From positions 1 to 64,000 of the forward strand of contig LJSV01000014.1 in NCBI GenBank assembly GCA_001314715.1: a stretch of 64,000 nucleotides of DNA, written 5' to 3'. The stretch's first letter is position 1. The number at the start of each line of letters is the position of its first letter. Both the position numbers and the translations under genes were made by a program. A model generated the notes under the pieces. That model worked only from the letters and a program-made list of their open reading frames with translations. It did no database searches and was not told the origin of the DNA. The DNA comes from Rhodobacteraceae bacterium HLUCCA12 (GTDB lineage Bacteria > Pseudomonadota > Alphaproteobacteria > Rhodobacterales > Rhodobacteraceae). Below are positions 52,953 to 62,753 of the stretch, piece after piece.

Positions 52953-52981
52953 GGGCGCGGCGCTGGCTGCGCCCTTTTGCT
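52953..52981 (+). terminator. Rho-independent terminator of the ffh-rpmE operon
   Basis: GGGCGC and GCGCCC form a stem around a 10-base loop that can add internal GC pairs. TTTTGC and a further TTTT follow. It lies 25 bases after rpmE. Confidence 0.85.
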
Positions 52982-53079
52982 TTTGGCGCGGCGGCGTGGT
53001 GCGATTGCTTGCGCATTCACGCATGTTTGACTAAGCCCGGTAGTATCATCACGCACTCGGGTTCAGGAACGCAGCACGC

Positions 53080-53889
53080 ATGGCGCATATCATTGTCACC
53101 GGCAACGAAAAGGGCGGATCGGGCAAATCCACCACCGCAATGCATATTGCCACCGCGCTTGCGCGGATGGGGCACAAGGTGGGCGCGCTGGATCTGGACC
53201 TGCGCCAGCGAAGTTTCGGACGCTACATCGAGAACCGCATCGCCTATTGCAAGGCCGAGGCGCTGGCCCTGCCGACGCCGGAATACCGCGATCTGCCCGA
53301 GGTCGATCCGGCCAGCCTGGGCCCGGAGGAAAACATCAGCGATCACCGGCTTTCGGTTGCCATGGCCGGGCTGGATGAAGAATGCGATTTCATCGTCATC
53401 GACTGCCCCGGCGCGCATACCCGGTTGAGCCAGGTCGCGCATTCGCTGGCCGACACGCTGATCACGCCGCTCAATGACAGTTTCATCGATTTCGACCTGT
53501 TGGCGCGGATCGACCCGTCAACCAACAAGGTGCTGGGCCCGTCGATCTATTCGGAAATGGTCTGGCAGGCGCGCCAACTGCGCGCGCAAGCGGGGCTGAA
53601 GCCGATTGACTGGATCGTCTTGCGCAACCGGATGGGGGCGCAGCAGATGCACAATAAGCGCAAGGTCGGCGAGGCGCTGACCCAGCTTTCCAAGCGGATC
53701 GGGTTTCGCGTGGCACCTGGGTTCACCGAGCGGGTGATCTTTCGCGAGCTGTTCCCGCGCGGCCTGACGCTGATGGATCTCAAGGATATCGGGATCGAGC
53801 AGTTGAACATGTCAAATATAGCCGCGCGGCAAGAGCTGCGCGACCTGTTGTCGGCTCTGAAGCTTCCGGGCGTGACGGTCAGTGTTTGA
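53080..53889 (+). CDS. mipZ: Division-site regulator MipZ (ParA-like ATPase)
   Basis: This 269-residue P-loop ATPase has a deviant Walker A NEKGGSGKST (about 9-18), ALDLDLRQRSFGRYIENR, the Walker B FIVIDCPGAHTRLS and the MipZ-specific NDSFIDFDLLARIDP, DWIVLRNRMG and RVIFRELFPRGLTLMDL. These segments follow Caulobacter MipZ closely. MipZ binds ParB near the origin and forms a polar gradient that blocks FtsZ ring formation except at midcell. Its 3' end overlaps a small convergent ORF by 11 bases. Confidence 0.93.
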   Translation: MAHIIVTGNEKGGSGKSTTAMHIATALARMGHKVGALDLDLRQRSFGRYIENRIAYCKAEALALPTPEYRDLPEVDPASLGPEENISDHRLSVAMAGLDEECDFIVIDCPGAHTRLSQVAHSLADTLITPLNDSFIDFDLLARIDPSTNKVLGPSIYSEMVWQARQLRAQAGLKPIDWIVLRNRMGAQQMHNKRKVGEALTQLSKRIGFRVAPGFTERVIFRELFPRGLTLMDLKDIGIEQLNMSNIAARQELRDLLSALKLPGVTVSV

Positions 53890-54040
53890 AGAAACGCTTT
53901 TCAGGAAGCGTGTTCGGAACCGATTTGTGCAGATCCTCCAGCCGCTCGGTAAAGCGGTCGGGTTCCTGCGTGGCAAACAGGTTGAACGGAAATTTACCCG
54001 TTTGCCCCATTTTCGTCAGCGACTCAGGCACATGTTTCAT
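53879..54040 (-). CDS. Small 53-residue ORF convergent with mipZ
   Basis: This ORF encodes a basic, soluble protein (MKHVPESLTKMGQTGKFPFN ... NTLPEKRFFKH) with a GGAGA site ahead of the ATG at 54040. The composition (Phe, Lys, Pro, few Arg) differs from that of random high-GC shadow ORFs, which suggests it is real. I know no family for it. It overlaps the last 11 bases of mipZ. The longer track version (to 54250) has an Arg/Ser-rich extension without support. Confidence 0.5.
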   Translation of the reverse strand: MKHVPESLTKMGQTGKFPFNLFATQEPDRFTERLEDLHKSVPNTLPEKRFFKH

Positions 54041-54227
54041 CGTCGTCTCCATTCCTTGCCCGGACTCGCCGGACACATGTAAATTGCCCGGCCCATGCGG
54101 CGAAAATGTGGCGATGCAGGTGCCTTTTTGGCAATTCTGCCGGGCGGTTGACGGTTTCGAGGGCCTGGAATAAAAGGCGAACATTGGGCGTGTTTGACTT
54201 GCCCGTCCGCCGCCATAACTGGTGCCG

Positions 54228-55730
54228 ATGCTATCCCTGGTCTGGTTCAAACGCGATTTGCGCGTGGTCGATCATCCGGCCCTGGCCGCCGCCGCCGAGC
54301 GGGGCGCCGTGATACCGCTTTATATCGTCGAACCCGATCTTTGGGCCCAACCCGACGCCTCGGGCCGGCAATGGGCCTTCGTGGCCGAATGTCTGACCGA
54401 TCTTCGGCGCGAGCTGGTCGCGCTGGGGCAGCCGCTGCTGATTCGAACCGGTGAGGCGGTCGAGGTTCTGGCGCGGCTGAAGGCCTTGACCGGCTTCGTG
54501 CGGATCGTCTCGCACCAGGAAACCGGAAACGACTGGACCTTCGCACGCGACCGGCACGTTGCACAATGGGCGCGGGCGCATGGGGTCGAGTGGGTGGAAC
54601 TGCCGCAATCTGGCGTCGCGCGCGGCGCGCGCGACCGCGATGGCTGGGCGGCGCGGCGCAACGCCTTCATGGCCGGACCGCTGGCCAGGTTGCCGGCGCT
54701 GGAACCCGTGATCGAGGCGTCGGGGGGTGTGCCGAGCGCGCGTGCCCTGAACCTGGCGGACGACAGATGCGGCTTTCGCCAGATCGGCGGGCGGGCGCAG
54801 GCGCTGGACCTGATGGAGAGTTTTCTGGCGCAGCGCGGGCAGAACTATCGCACCGCGATGTCCTCGCCCTTGAGCGCCGAGCGCGCCTGTTCCCGGCTTT
54901 CGCCGTATCTGGCCCATGGCGTGTTGTCGCCGCGCGAGGTCGTTCATGCCACGGCAGCGGCCCGGCATCACCGGCGTGGCGCATGCGGCTGGAGCGCCTC
55001 GCTTGGAAGTTTCGAGTCGCGTCTGGCCTGGCGTGATCATTTCATCCAGAAGCTCGAGGATGAGCCAACGCTGGAGTATCGTACGCTTCACCCCGCCATG
55101 AATGACCTACGCCCGCGCCAGCCCGACCGCGCCCTGCTGGCGGCATGGGAAAGGGGCGAGACCGGCCTGCCCTTTGTCGATGCCTGCATGCGGTATCTGC
55201 GCGCGACCGGATGGCTGAACTTTCGCATGCGGGCGATGCTGGTTTCGGTGGCCGCGTATCAACTGTGGCTGGATTGGCGCGCGTTCGGCCCGGTTCTGGC
55301 AAGGCTCTTCACCGATTATGAACCGGGCATCCACTGGAGCCAGGTCCAGATGCAGTCGGGCACGACCGGGATCAATGCCATTCGCATGTACAATCCGGTG
55401 AAACAGGGGCTGGACCAGGACCCCGACGGGAACTTTGTCCGGTCGTGGGTGCCGGAACTGGCTCTTGTGCCCGATGCGTTTGTGCACGAACCCTGGCGCT
55501 GGCCGGATGCGCGCAGGGTGTTGGGCAAACGCTATCCCGAGCCGGTGGTCGACCCCGCCGCGGCTGCCCGCGAGGCGCGCGCCCGGATCGCCGCGCAGCG
55601 GGGGGTGGCCGGGTTTGCCGATCAGGCGGCGCGCATTGCGCAGCGACATGCCAGCCGCAAGGGACGCGGCAGGCCGGGCAGCCGCGACCGCCGCCCCGCG
55701 GATCGCGCGCAATTGTCGCTGGATCTGTGA
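54228..55730 (+). CDS. Photolyase/cryptochrome-family FAD protein, non-canonical branch
   Basis: This 500-residue protein has an N-terminal photolyase antenna domain (LSLVWFKRDLRVVDHPALAAA) and a C-terminal FAD domain (GSFESRLAWRDHFIQKLED, GLPFVDACMRYLRATGWLNFRMRAM). The flavin pocket, usually WQWAAGTGxDA-like, here reads IHWSQVQMQSGTTGINAIRMYNP. This marks a branch distinct from classical CPD photolyases. It may repair DNA in light or act as a blue-light sensor. The basic C-terminal tail of about 45 residues is unusual. A DUF2256 gene follows directly. Confidence 0.85.
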   Translation: MLSLVWFKRDLRVVDHPALAAAAERGAVIPLYIVEPDLWAQPDASGRQWAFVAECLTDLRRELVALGQPLLIRTGEAVEVLARLKALTGFVRIVSHQETGNDWTFARDRHVAQWARAHGVEWVELPQSGVARGARDRDGWAARRNAFMAGPLARLPALEPVIEASGGVPSARALNLADDRCGFRQIGGRAQALDLMESFLAQRGQNYRTAMSSPLSAERACSRLSPYLAHGVLSPREVVHATAAARHHRRGACGWSASLGSFESRLAWRDHFIQKLEDEPTLEYRTLHPAMNDLRPRQPDRALLAAWERGETGLPFVDACMRYLRATGWLNFRMRAMLVSVAAYQLWLDWRAFGPVLARLFTDYEPGIHWSQVQMQSGTTGINAIRMYNPVKQGLDQDPDGNFVRSWVPELALVPDAFVHEPWRWPDARRVLGKRYPEPVVDPAAAAREARARIAAQRGVAGFADQAARIAQRHASRKGRGRPGSRDRRPADRAQLSLDL

Positions 55731-55731
55731 C

Positions 55732-55896
55732 ATGGCCCGGATGCGGCGCAAGGGTGATTTGCCGAAAAAGGTCTGCGCGGTCTGCGGTCGGCCCTTTGCA
55801 TGGCGACGAAAATGGGCGCGGGTCTGGGATGAGGTGCGCCATTGCTCGCAGGCCTGTCGCGGGCGGCGCTCCGCCGCGCCGGATCGCGCGCAATGA
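55732..55896 (+). CDS. DUF2256 zinc-binding small protein
   Basis: This small basic protein of 54 residues has [21 protein letters not shown] and [10 protein letters not shown], giving a C-X2-C ... C-X3-C zinc site that matches DUF2256. It starts one base after the photolyase-like stop, so the two form one unit. DUF2256 genes are frequently next to cryptochrome/photolyase genes; the molecular role is unknown. Confidence 0.85.
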   Translation: MARMRRKGDLPKKVCAVCGRPFAWRRKWARVWDEVRHCSQACRGRRSAAPDRAQ

Positions 55897-55906
55897 CGGC
55901 CCAATC

Positions 55907-55925
55907 TGGTAAGGCAAGCTTACCA
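55907..55925 (+). promoter_or_regulatory. Palindromic operator-like site upstream of glcB
   Basis: TGGTAAG and CTTACCA are perfect inverted repeats separated by GCAAG. The site is 70 bases before the malate synthase start and just upstream of a weak promoter-like pair (TTGCCT at 55932, TAGTCC at 55955, 17-base spacer). FCD-type GntR regulators commonly recognise TGGT...ACCA sites, so the window's own GntR regulator or a glycolate/acetate regulator are candidates. Confidence 0.55.
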
Positions 55926-55994
55926 ATCCTGTTGCCTATCGGAAACTTTTTCCCTAGTCCTGTGCGCGGACGACCGCACCAGAGGAGGAAAAGG

Positions 55995-58136
55995 ATGGCA
56001 AAGCGCATCAACAGGCAAGGGCTTCAGGTCGATGCACGGATGGTCGGGTTCATCGAAGACCGTGCCCTTCCCGGCACCGGCGTCGAGGCCGATCGCTTCT
56101 GGGCCGGCCTTTCGGCATTGGTCCACGATCTGGGGCCGAAGAACCGTGCCTTGCTGGATCGGCGCGAAACCATCCAGAAAGCGATCGACGATTGGCATAT
56201 TGCCCGTCGTGGCCAGTCCCACGATGCCGAGGAATATGCCGAATTTCTGCGCGAGATCGGCTATCTGCTGCCCGAGGGGCCGGATTTCACGATCCAGACG
56301 ACGCAGGTCGATCCCGAGATCGCCACCGTGCCGGGGCCGCAACTGGTGGTTCCGGTGATGAACGCGCGCTATGCGCTCAATGCCGCGAATGCGCGCTGGG
56401 GTAGCCTGTACGACGCCCTCTATGGCACCGATGCCCTGGGCGATCTGCCGCCCGGCGGTGGGTATGACGCGGCGCGCGGCGCACGGGTCGTGGCGCGCGC
56501 CAAGGCGTTTCTGGATGACGCCGCGCCGCTGGCGCGGGGCCTTCATGCTGATTGCGCAGGGTATCGGGTCGAGGGCGGGGCCCTTGTGCCGGCGCTGAAG
56601 AACCCGGCACAGTTCGCGGGCTATGCCGGCGCGCCGGATGCGCCCGACGCGATCGTTCTGCGCAACAACGGGTTGCATATCGTCGTGGATATCGACGCCG
56701 CGCATCCCATCGGAAAGACCGATCCCGCCCATGTCGCCGATATCCGGCTGGAAGCCGCGTTGTCGTCGATCATGGATTGCGAGGATTCCATTGCCGCTGT
56801 CGACGCCGAAGACAAGGTGCTGGCCTGGGGCAACTGGCTGGGCTTGATGACGGGCGATCTGGAAGAGACGCTTGAAAAGGGTGGGCGGACCGTGACCCGC
56901 CGCCTGAACCCCGACCTGACCTTTACCGCACCCAATGGCGGCACCCTTGCGCTCAAGGGCCGGGCACTGATGCTGGTGCGCAATGTCGGCCATCTGATGA
57001 CCAATCCCGCCGTGCTGGACCGCGACGGGAACGAGGCGTTCGAGGGGATTCTGGATGCGATGGTCACCACATTGTGTGCCATGCACGATCTGAAAAAGAC
57101 CGAAGGCATCCGCAATTCGCACGCCGGGTCGGTCTATGTGGTCAAGCCCAAGATGCATGGCCCCGAGGAAGTGGCTTTCGCCGACGCGATCTTTACCCAG
57201 GTCGAGGCCGCGCTGGGCTTGCCGCAATACACCGTCAAGCTGGGCATCATGGACGAAGAGCGCCGCACCAGCGCCAATCTCAAGGAGTGCATCCGCGCGG
57301 CGATGCACCGGGTCGCCTTCATCAACACCGGCTTCCTCGATCGCACCGGCGACGAGATTCACACCAGCATGGAAGCCGGGCCGATGATCCCCAAGGGCGA
57401 GATGAAGAATGCCGCCTGGATCAAGGCCTATGAGGACCGCAATGTCGATATCGGTCTGGCCTGCGGATTGCAGGGCAAGGCCCAGATCGGCAAGGGCATG
57501 TGGGCAATGCCCGATCTGATGGCGGACATGCTGGAACAGAAGATCGCCCACCCACTGGCGGGGGCGAACTGCGCCTGGGTGCCCAGCCCCACCGCCGCCA
57601 CACTGCATGCCACGCATTATCACGCCGTTGACGTTCTGGCCCGGCAGGCCGAATTGCGGGCAGGCGGCGCACGCGGCACTTTGTCGGATCTGCTGACGAT
57701 CCCGGTGGCCGACGGGCGCAACTGGACCGATGAGGACCTGACCCGCGAGATCGAGAACAACGCGCAGGGAATCCTGGGGTATGTCGTGCGCTGGGTCGAT
57801 CACGGGGTCGGATGTTCAAAAGTGCCTGATATCAACGATGTCGGCCTGATGGAGGACCGCGCAACCTGCCGCATTTCGAGCCAGGCACTGGCGAACTGGT
57901 TGCATCATGGCGTCGTCAGCGAGGCGCAGGTCATGGCCGGCCTGAAAAAGATGGCCGCGGTCGTGGACCGCCAGAATGCTGGCGATCCGGCCTATCGGCC
58001 CATGGCGCCCGGTTTCGACGGTTTTGCCTTCAAGGCCGCATGCGATCTGGTGTTCAAGGGCCGCGCGCAGCCTTCGGGCTATACCGAGCCCGTGCTGCAT
58101 GCCCGCCGCCTGGAATTGAAGGCCACGGCGGACTGA
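55995..58136 (+). CDS. glcB: Malate synthase G
   Basis: This 713-residue enzyme condenses glyoxylate with acetyl-CoA to malate. The length and segments such as [64 protein letters not shown] and [19 protein letters not shown] are those of monomeric form G. It serves glycolate or acetate use. The start at 55995 follows AGAGGAGGAAAAGG and the family N-terminus; the track start runs back into the DUF2256 gene. An operator-like palindrome lies upstream. Confidence 0.97.
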   Translation: MAKRINRQGLQVDARMVGFIEDRALPGTGVEADRFWAGLSALVHDLGPKNRALLDRRETIQKAIDDWHIARRGQSHDAEEYAEFLREIGYLLPEGPDFTIQTTQVDPEIATVPGPQLVVPVMNARYALNAANARWGSLYDALYGTDALGDLPPGGGYDAARGARVVARAKAFLDDAAPLARGLHADCAGYRVEGGALVPALKNPAQFAGYAGAPDAPDAIVLRNNGLHIVVDIDAAHPIGKTDPAHVADIRLEAALSSIMDCEDSIAAVDAEDKVLAWGNWLGLMTGDLEETLEKGGRTVTRRLNPDLTFTAPNGGTLALKGRALMLVRNVGHLMTNPAVLDRDGNEAFEGILDAMVTTLCAMHDLKKTEGIRNSHAGSVYVVKPKMHGPEEVAFADAIFTQVEAALGLPQYTVKLGIMDEERRTSANLKECIRAAMHRVAFINTGFLDRTGDEIHTSMEAGPMIPKGEMKNAAWIKAYEDRNVDIGLACGLQGKAQIGKGMWAMPDLMADMLEQKIAHPLAGANCAWVPSPTAATLHATHYHAVDVLARQAELRAGGARGTLSDLLTIPVADGRNWTDEDLTREIENNAQGILGYVVRWVDHGVGCSKVPDINDVGLMEDRATCRISSQALANWLHHGVVSEAQVMAGLKKMAAVVDRQNAGDPAYRPMAPGFDGFAFKAACDLVFKGRAQPSGYTEPVLHARRLELKATAD

Positions 58137-58143
58137 ACCGCAC

Positions 58144-58217
58144 GGGGCGGTGGTGCGACGACCTGGCGTTGCGCCCGCCCCGGCTGCGGGATCGTGCGTA
58201 TTTTTGGCAAGATGAAG
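58144..58217 (+). repeat. Two-hairpin intergenic repeat, copy 3 (after glcB, diverged)
   Basis: Hairpin 1 arms are GGGGCGG (58144) and CCGCCCC (58175) with a 24-base loop. Hairpin 2 is CCCG-GCTG-CGGG. The tail GTGCGTATTTTTGGCAAGATGAAG is kept, although the preceding C-run is lost. It starts eight bases after glcB. The remaining 180 bases to the next gene hold only a 21-codon ORF that I do not consider a gene. Confidence 0.65.
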
Positions 58218-58396
58218 CGCGGATCGTCCCTATAGGCGGGCTGCGGTGGTTGCGCTTCGTCGGGCAACAGGGGCGCAAATGACACAGGAACCCGCGATAA
58301 CCGACCGTATCGGCGGCGTTTTTCTGGACGTGCCGAAGGATTGACGATATTCTTGCCATCAAACGGGGCGCAACGACCCCGATACGAGAGGCAGTC

Positions 58397-59575
58397 ATGG
58401 CATTTCCTGAGCGGTTCGCGAACCTGCCGGAATACGCATTCCCGCGCCTGCGCGCGCTCCTCGATCACCGGCCCGCCGGTGGCGAACCCATTGCCATGAC
58501 CATTGGTGAGCCGCGCCACCCGATGCCGGATTTCGTGCCCGAGGTTCTGGCGCGCGCCACTGCCGGGTTTGCGCGCTATCCGGCCAACGAGGGGACGTCC
58601 GCATTGCTCGATGCCATTTCGGGCTGGGTGGGGCGCCGATATGGCGTCGCGCTGGCGCCTGAACGCCTGATGGCGCTGCACGGCACGCGCGAGGGGCTCT
58701 TCAACGCGGCGCTGGCCCTTTGTCCCGAGACGAAGAACGGGCAGAAACCCGTGGTGCTGATGCCGAACCCGTTCTACCAGGTCTATGCCGTGGCGGCGCT
58801 CGCGGTCGGGGCCGAGCCGGTCTATGTGCCTGCGCTGGCCGAGACCGGGTATCTGCCGGATTTCGGCGCATTGCCCACGGCGATTCTGGATCGGGCGGCG
58901 ATCGCCTATCTGTGCTCGCCGGCCAATCCGCAGGGCGCGGTGGCCAGCCGAGCGGACTGGGCGGCGCTCCTGCAACTGGCCGAGCGGCACGATTTCCGCA
59001 TCTTCGCCGATGAATGCTATGCCGAGATCTATCGCGACGATCCGCCGCCCGGCATCCTGTCGGTCGCCGAGGAGGTTGGCGCCGACCCCGAAAGGGTTCT
59101 GAGCTTTCATTCCCTGTCGAAGCGGTCGAACCTGCCCGGCCTGCGATCGGGTTTCGTGGCCGCGGGCCCACAGTCGATCAAGGCGATCCGGCAGTTGCGC
59201 GCCTATGCCGGTGCGCCCTTGCCCGAACCCTTGCAGGCCGTCGCCACCGCGGTCTGGGCCGACGAAGCCCATGTCGTGGAAAACCGTGCGCTCTACCGCG
59301 CCAAATACGCGCTTGCCGATGACATTCTGGGCGATCTGCCTGGCTATCATCCACCGCGGGCCGGTTTCTTTCTCTGGTTGCCGGTCGCGGATGGCGAGGA
59401 AGCCGCCATCCGCCTGTGGCAGGAAACCGGGGTGCGGGTGTTGCCCGGTGCCTATCTGTCGCGTGAGGTTGACGGTGTGAACCCCGGCGCAGGCCATATT
59501 CGCGTTGCCCTTGTCGCCCCCGAGGCGGAAACGCGGCGCGGCCTGACGCTTATCCGCGATTGTCTCTATTCCTGA
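58397..59575 (+). CDS. Class I/II aminotransferase, DapC-like
   Basis: This 392-residue PLP enzyme has GFARYPANEGTSALLDAISGW, the Asn/Pro region YLCSPANPQGAVAS, the cofactor Asp in FADECYAEIYRD, the PLP lysine in FHSLSKRSNLPGLRSGF and the late Arg in IRVALV. It resembles N-succinyldiaminopimelate aminotransferases of the lysine/peptidoglycan pathway, although the substrate cannot be fixed from sequence. It is followed by ftsK after 12 bases in the same direction. Confidence 0.88.
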   Translation: MAFPERFANLPEYAFPRLRALLDHRPAGGEPIAMTIGEPRHPMPDFVPEVLARATAGFARYPANEGTSALLDAISGWVGRRYGVALAPERLMALHGTREGLFNAALALCPETKNGQKPVVLMPNPFYQVYAVAALAVGAEPVYVPALAETGYLPDFGALPTAILDRAAIAYLCSPANPQGAVASRADWAALLQLAERHDFRIFADECYAEIYRDDPPPGILSVAEEVGADPERVLSFHSLSKRSNLPGLRSGFVAAGPQSIKAIRQLRAYAGAPLPEPLQAVATAVWADEAHVVENRALYRAKYALADDILGDLPGYHPPRAGFFLWLPVADGEEAAIRLWQETGVRVLPGAYLSREVDGVNPGAGHIRVALVAPEAETRRGLTLIRDCLYS

Positions 59576-59587
59576 ACGAGGATTCCC

Positions 59588-62500
59588 ATGGCCACTTACC
59601 ACAGCCCACAGCGCCAGCCCCTTCTCGATCAGCGCTTGCAGCAGGCCCTGAGCCAGCGCGGCAAGGAATTGCTGGGGATCGGGCTGATCTGTGCCGGTGC
59701 GGTGCTGGCGCTCATGCTGGGATCGTATTCGCCGCAGGATCCGTCATGGATGGCCACCAGCGACGGCCCGGTGCACAACGCGCTGGGGCGCGTGGGTGCC
59801 GCGATCGCGGCACCGGCGATGATCATCATGGGACAGGCGGGCTGGGGCGTCGTGGTCGCGCTGGTCGCCTGGGGTCTGCGGCTGATGACGCATCGCGGCG
59901 AAGAGAACATCCTGGGTCGATCGGTCTTTGTGCCGATCGCGGTCGCGCTCAGCGCGGTATGGCTGGCAACGCTGGTGCCCGGTGACGGCTGGGCGCTGGA
60001 TTTCGGGCTGGGCGGGATGTTCGGGGATACGGTTCTGGGCGCGGTCCTGACAGCGTTGCCCCTGACCTCGACCGCCGGGCTGAACATGCTGACCCTGCTC
60101 AGCTTTCTGACGATGCTTGCGCTTTGGTCCTATGTGCTGGGCACGTCCTGGCATGAGTTGCGCAGCTTTGGCCGGTTCCTGATCAACGGACTGATCCTGA
60201 GCTACATGGGTGTTCTGGCCATGCTGGGCGTTGGCGCGCGGGGCATGGGCGGGATGGCCCGGCGCGCACATGGGCGTTGGCAGAACCAGCGCCACCAGCG
60301 CGCCGAGGAACCCGCACCGAAGCGCGCGGCACCGGCCCCGCAAGGCAGCGTGCATGAGGGACAGGCAGCGGCGCCGGCGTATCAGCCGCAGGCTTTCGCC
60401 CCCCATATTCCCGCCCCGCATGCCGAGCCGCCGCTGTCGCGCGGGGGCGCGCGCGTCTTGCGCGCCACGCCTGCGCGCGCCGGTCAGGCCGCACCGCAGC
60501 AACCGGCGCCGGCCGGACCGCCGCCGGCATTCCACCATCAGGTTCAATCGGGGGCCATCGTGGCCGATCATCGCCCTCCCGCCCCGGATGCCGCCGACAC
60601 AACCTCGCGGCCCGGCCTGCTGGCGCGTGTTCTTGGGCTGCGCAATGGCGACAATCCGGACGCGGCCGCGCGATCGCAGGCAGGTCATGATGCCGGTTCG
60701 GACGCCACCGGCGACGAGCGCATTCGCAACCGGATCAGCGACCTGATACGCGCCCGTCAGCGGCAGGTGCCCACCTTGCGGATCGACTCCGCCCGACCGC
60801 AGCTTGGCCTGCCGCCAGGCACGGGCACAGCGCCGATCCCCGCGTCACTGGCGGCCACACGTTCCGCCCTGGCCGGCGCGGGTGAACCAACCGCCCCGCA
60901 GTCCGCCGCGCCGCGCCCGGCCCCTGCTGTTTCGGCGGCACCCGCCGCGCCGTGGTTCGAACCCGCCGAGGACGACGTTCTCGATGACGCCATGGCGACC
61001 GATGCACAGACGGTGCGCCCGGCGAACGTGCTCAACCGCCGCGTGGTTCAGCCCGCGGCGCGCAGGATGCCCACCCCGTCGCGCCGAGCCCAGGCCGAGG
61101 CCGAGCCGCGGCTTGCGTTTGACCAGGCGCAGGCCGTCTATGAACTGCCGCCGTTGTCCTTGCTGACCGATCCCACAAACGTGGAGCGTTACACCCTCTC
61201 GGACGATGCGCTGGAAGAAAACGCGCGGATGCTGGAATCGGTGCTCGACGACTACGGCGTGCGCGGTGAGATCGTCTCGGTCAGGCCCGGCCCGGTGGTC
61301 ACGATGTATGAACTGGAACCGGCACCCGGCCTCAAGGCCAGCCGGGTGATCGGGCTGGCCGATGACATCGCGCGGTCGATGTCGGCGCTGTCGGCGCGGG
61401 TCTCCACGGTTCCGGGCCGGTCGGTCATCGGGATCGAACTGCCGAATGCGCGCCGTGAAAAGGTGGTGCTGCGCGAGATCCTGGGGGCGCGTGATTTTGG
61501 CGATACGCAGATGCGCCTGCCCCTGGCGCTGGGCAAGGATATCGGCGGCGAGGCGGTTGTGGCCAACCTGGCCAAGATGCCGCACCTGTTGATCGCCGGG
61601 ACCACCGGGTCGGGCAAATCCGTGGCGATCAACACCATGATCCTGTCGCTGCTTTACAAGATGACACCGCAGGAATGCCGGTTGATCATGATTGATCCCA
61701 AGATGCTGGAACTGAGCGTCTATGACGGCATCCCGCATCTGCTGTCGCCGGTGGTGACCGATCCCAAGAAGGCCGTCGTCGCCCTGAAATGGGTCGTCGG
61801 CGAGATGGAGGAGCGGTATCGCAAGATGTCCAAGATGGGGGTTCGCAACATCGACGGCTACAATGGCCGGGTGCGCGAGGCGCTGTCGAAAGGCGAGATG
61901 TTCAAGCGCACGGTGCAGACGGGCTTTGACGACGAGACCGGCGACCCGGTGTTCGAGACCGAGGAATTCGCGCCCGAGCTTCTGCCCTTCATCGTGGTGA
62001 TCGTCGATGAGATGGCCGATCTGATGATGGTCGCGGGCAAGGAGATCGAAGCCTGCATCCAGCGCCTGGCGCAAATGGCGCGGGCGTCGGGGATTCACCT
62101 GATCATGGCCACCCAGCGCCCCTCGGTCGATGTCATCACCGGCACGATCAAGGCAAACTTCCCGACCCGGATCAGTTTCCAGGTCACCTCCAAGATCGAC
62201 AGCCGCACGATCCTGGGCGAACAGGGGGCCGAGCAATTGCTGGGCATGGGCGATATGCTGTACATGGCCGGCGGCGCGCGGATCACGCGCATCCACGGCC
62301 CGTTCGTTTCGGACGAAGAGGTCGAAGAGGTGGTCAACCACCTAAAGTCCTTTGGCCCGCCGGCCTATCAATCCGGGGTTCTGGACGGCCCGGACAACGA
62401 CCGCGAGGCCGATATTGATGCGGTTCTCGGGCTGGGCGACTCGGGTGGTGAGGATGCGCTCTATGATCAGGCGGTGGCGATCGTGGCGCGCGACCGCAAG

Positions 62501-62644
62501 TGTTCGACCAGCTATATCCAGCGCAAGCTGGGGATCGGCTACAACAAGGCCGCGCGGCTGGTCGAGCAGATGGAAGCCGAAGGGGTTGTCAGCGGCGCAA
62601 ACCACGTCGGCAAGCGCGAGGTGCTGGTTCCCGAAAGTCACTGA
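59588..62644 (+). CDS. ftsK: DNA translocase FtsK
   Basis: This 1018-residue division-linked DNA pump has four N-terminal membrane helices within about residues 25-220. A Pro/Ala/Arg-rich linker of roughly 300 residues follows, then the motor domain with Walker [17 protein letters not shown] at about 670, [16 protein letters not shown] and [13 protein letters not shown]. The C-terminal gamma winged helix ([38 protein letters not shown]) reads polar DNA sequences. It clears the terminus region during septation. The neighbouring aminotransferase probably shares its mRNA. Confidence 0.97.
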   Translation: MATYHSPQRQPLLDQRLQQALSQRGKELLGIGLICAGAVLALMLGSYSPQDPSWMATSDGPVHNALGRVGAAIAAPAMIIMGQAGWGVVVALVAWGLRLMTHRGEENILGRSVFVPIAVALSAVWLATLVPGDGWALDFGLGGMFGDTVLGAVLTALPLTSTAGLNMLTLLSFLTMLALWSYVLGTSWHELRSFGRFLINGLILSYMGVLAMLGVGARGMGGMARRAHGRWQNQRHQRAEEPAPKRAAPAPQGSVHEGQAAAPAYQPQAFAPHIPAPHAEPPLSRGGARVLRATPARAGQAAPQQPAPAGPPPAFHHQVQSGAIVADHRPPAPDAADTTSRPGLLARVLGLRNGDNPDAAARSQAGHDAGSDATGDERIRNRISDLIRARQRQVPTLRIDSARPQLGLPPGTGTAPIPASLAATRSALAGAGEPTAPQSAAPRPAPAVSAAPAAPWFEPAEDDVLDDAMATDAQTVRPANVLNRRVVQPAARRMPTPSRRAQAEAEPRLAFDQAQAVYELPPLSLLTDPTNVERYTLSDDALEENARMLESVLDDYGVRGEIVSVRPGPVVTMYELEPAPGLKASRVIGLADDIARSMSALSARVSTVPGRSVIGIELPNARREKVVLREILGARDFGDTQMRLPLALGKDIGGEAVVANLAKMPHLLIAGTTGSGKSVAINTMILSLLYKMTPQECRLIMIDPKMLELSVYDGIPHLLSPVVTDPKKAVVALKWVVGEMEERYRKMSKMGVRNIDGYNGRVREALSKGEMFKRTVQTGFDDETGDPVFETEEFAPELLPFIVVIVDEMADLMMVAGKEIEACIQRLAQMARASGIHLIMATQRPSVDVITGTIKANFPTRISFQVTSKIDSRTILGEQGAEQLLGMGDMLYMAGGARITRIHGPFVSDEEVEEVVNHLKSFGPPAYQSGVLDGPDNDREADIDAVLGLGDSGGEDALYDQAVAIVARDRKCSTSYIQRKLGIGYNKAARLVEQMEAEGVVSGANHVGKREVLVPESH

Positions 62645-62657
62645 CGGCACGGGAGAG

Positions 62658-62733
62658 CGAGGGGGGGCAGGGGGGCCAGCCCCCCCTCGCCGCTGCGCGG
62701 CTCACCCCCCGGCGTATTTTCGGCAAGATGAAG
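62658..62733 (+). repeat. Two-hairpin intergenic repeat, copy 4 (after ftsK)
   Basis: Hairpin 1 is an 11-bp perfect stem, CGAGGGGGGGC with GCCCCCCCTCG. Hairpin 2 is GCCGC-TGC-GCGGC. The tail CACCCCCCGGCGTATTTTCG continues GCAAGATGAAG, identical to copy 1. It lies 14 bases after ftsK and 20 bases before the convergent PuuD-like gene end. Here it may act as an ftsK terminator. Confidence 0.8.
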
Positions 62734-62753
62734 TAACAGGGCTGAGCCCCGTC

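Noticed and set aside
55920-57803. 627-residue minus-strand ORF
   Set aside because: It is antisense to glcB, which is certain from family motifs. Long shadow ORFs are common at this G+C content.
58279-58344. 21-codon ORF between glcB and the aminotransferase gene
   Set aside because: It is short, has no clear RBS and no recognisable product. It is probably random or a remnant.
58079-59602. 507-residue minus-strand ORF opposite the aminotransferase
   Set aside because: The plus-strand gene has a complete set of PLP enzyme motifs. The minus ORF is low-complexity antisense.
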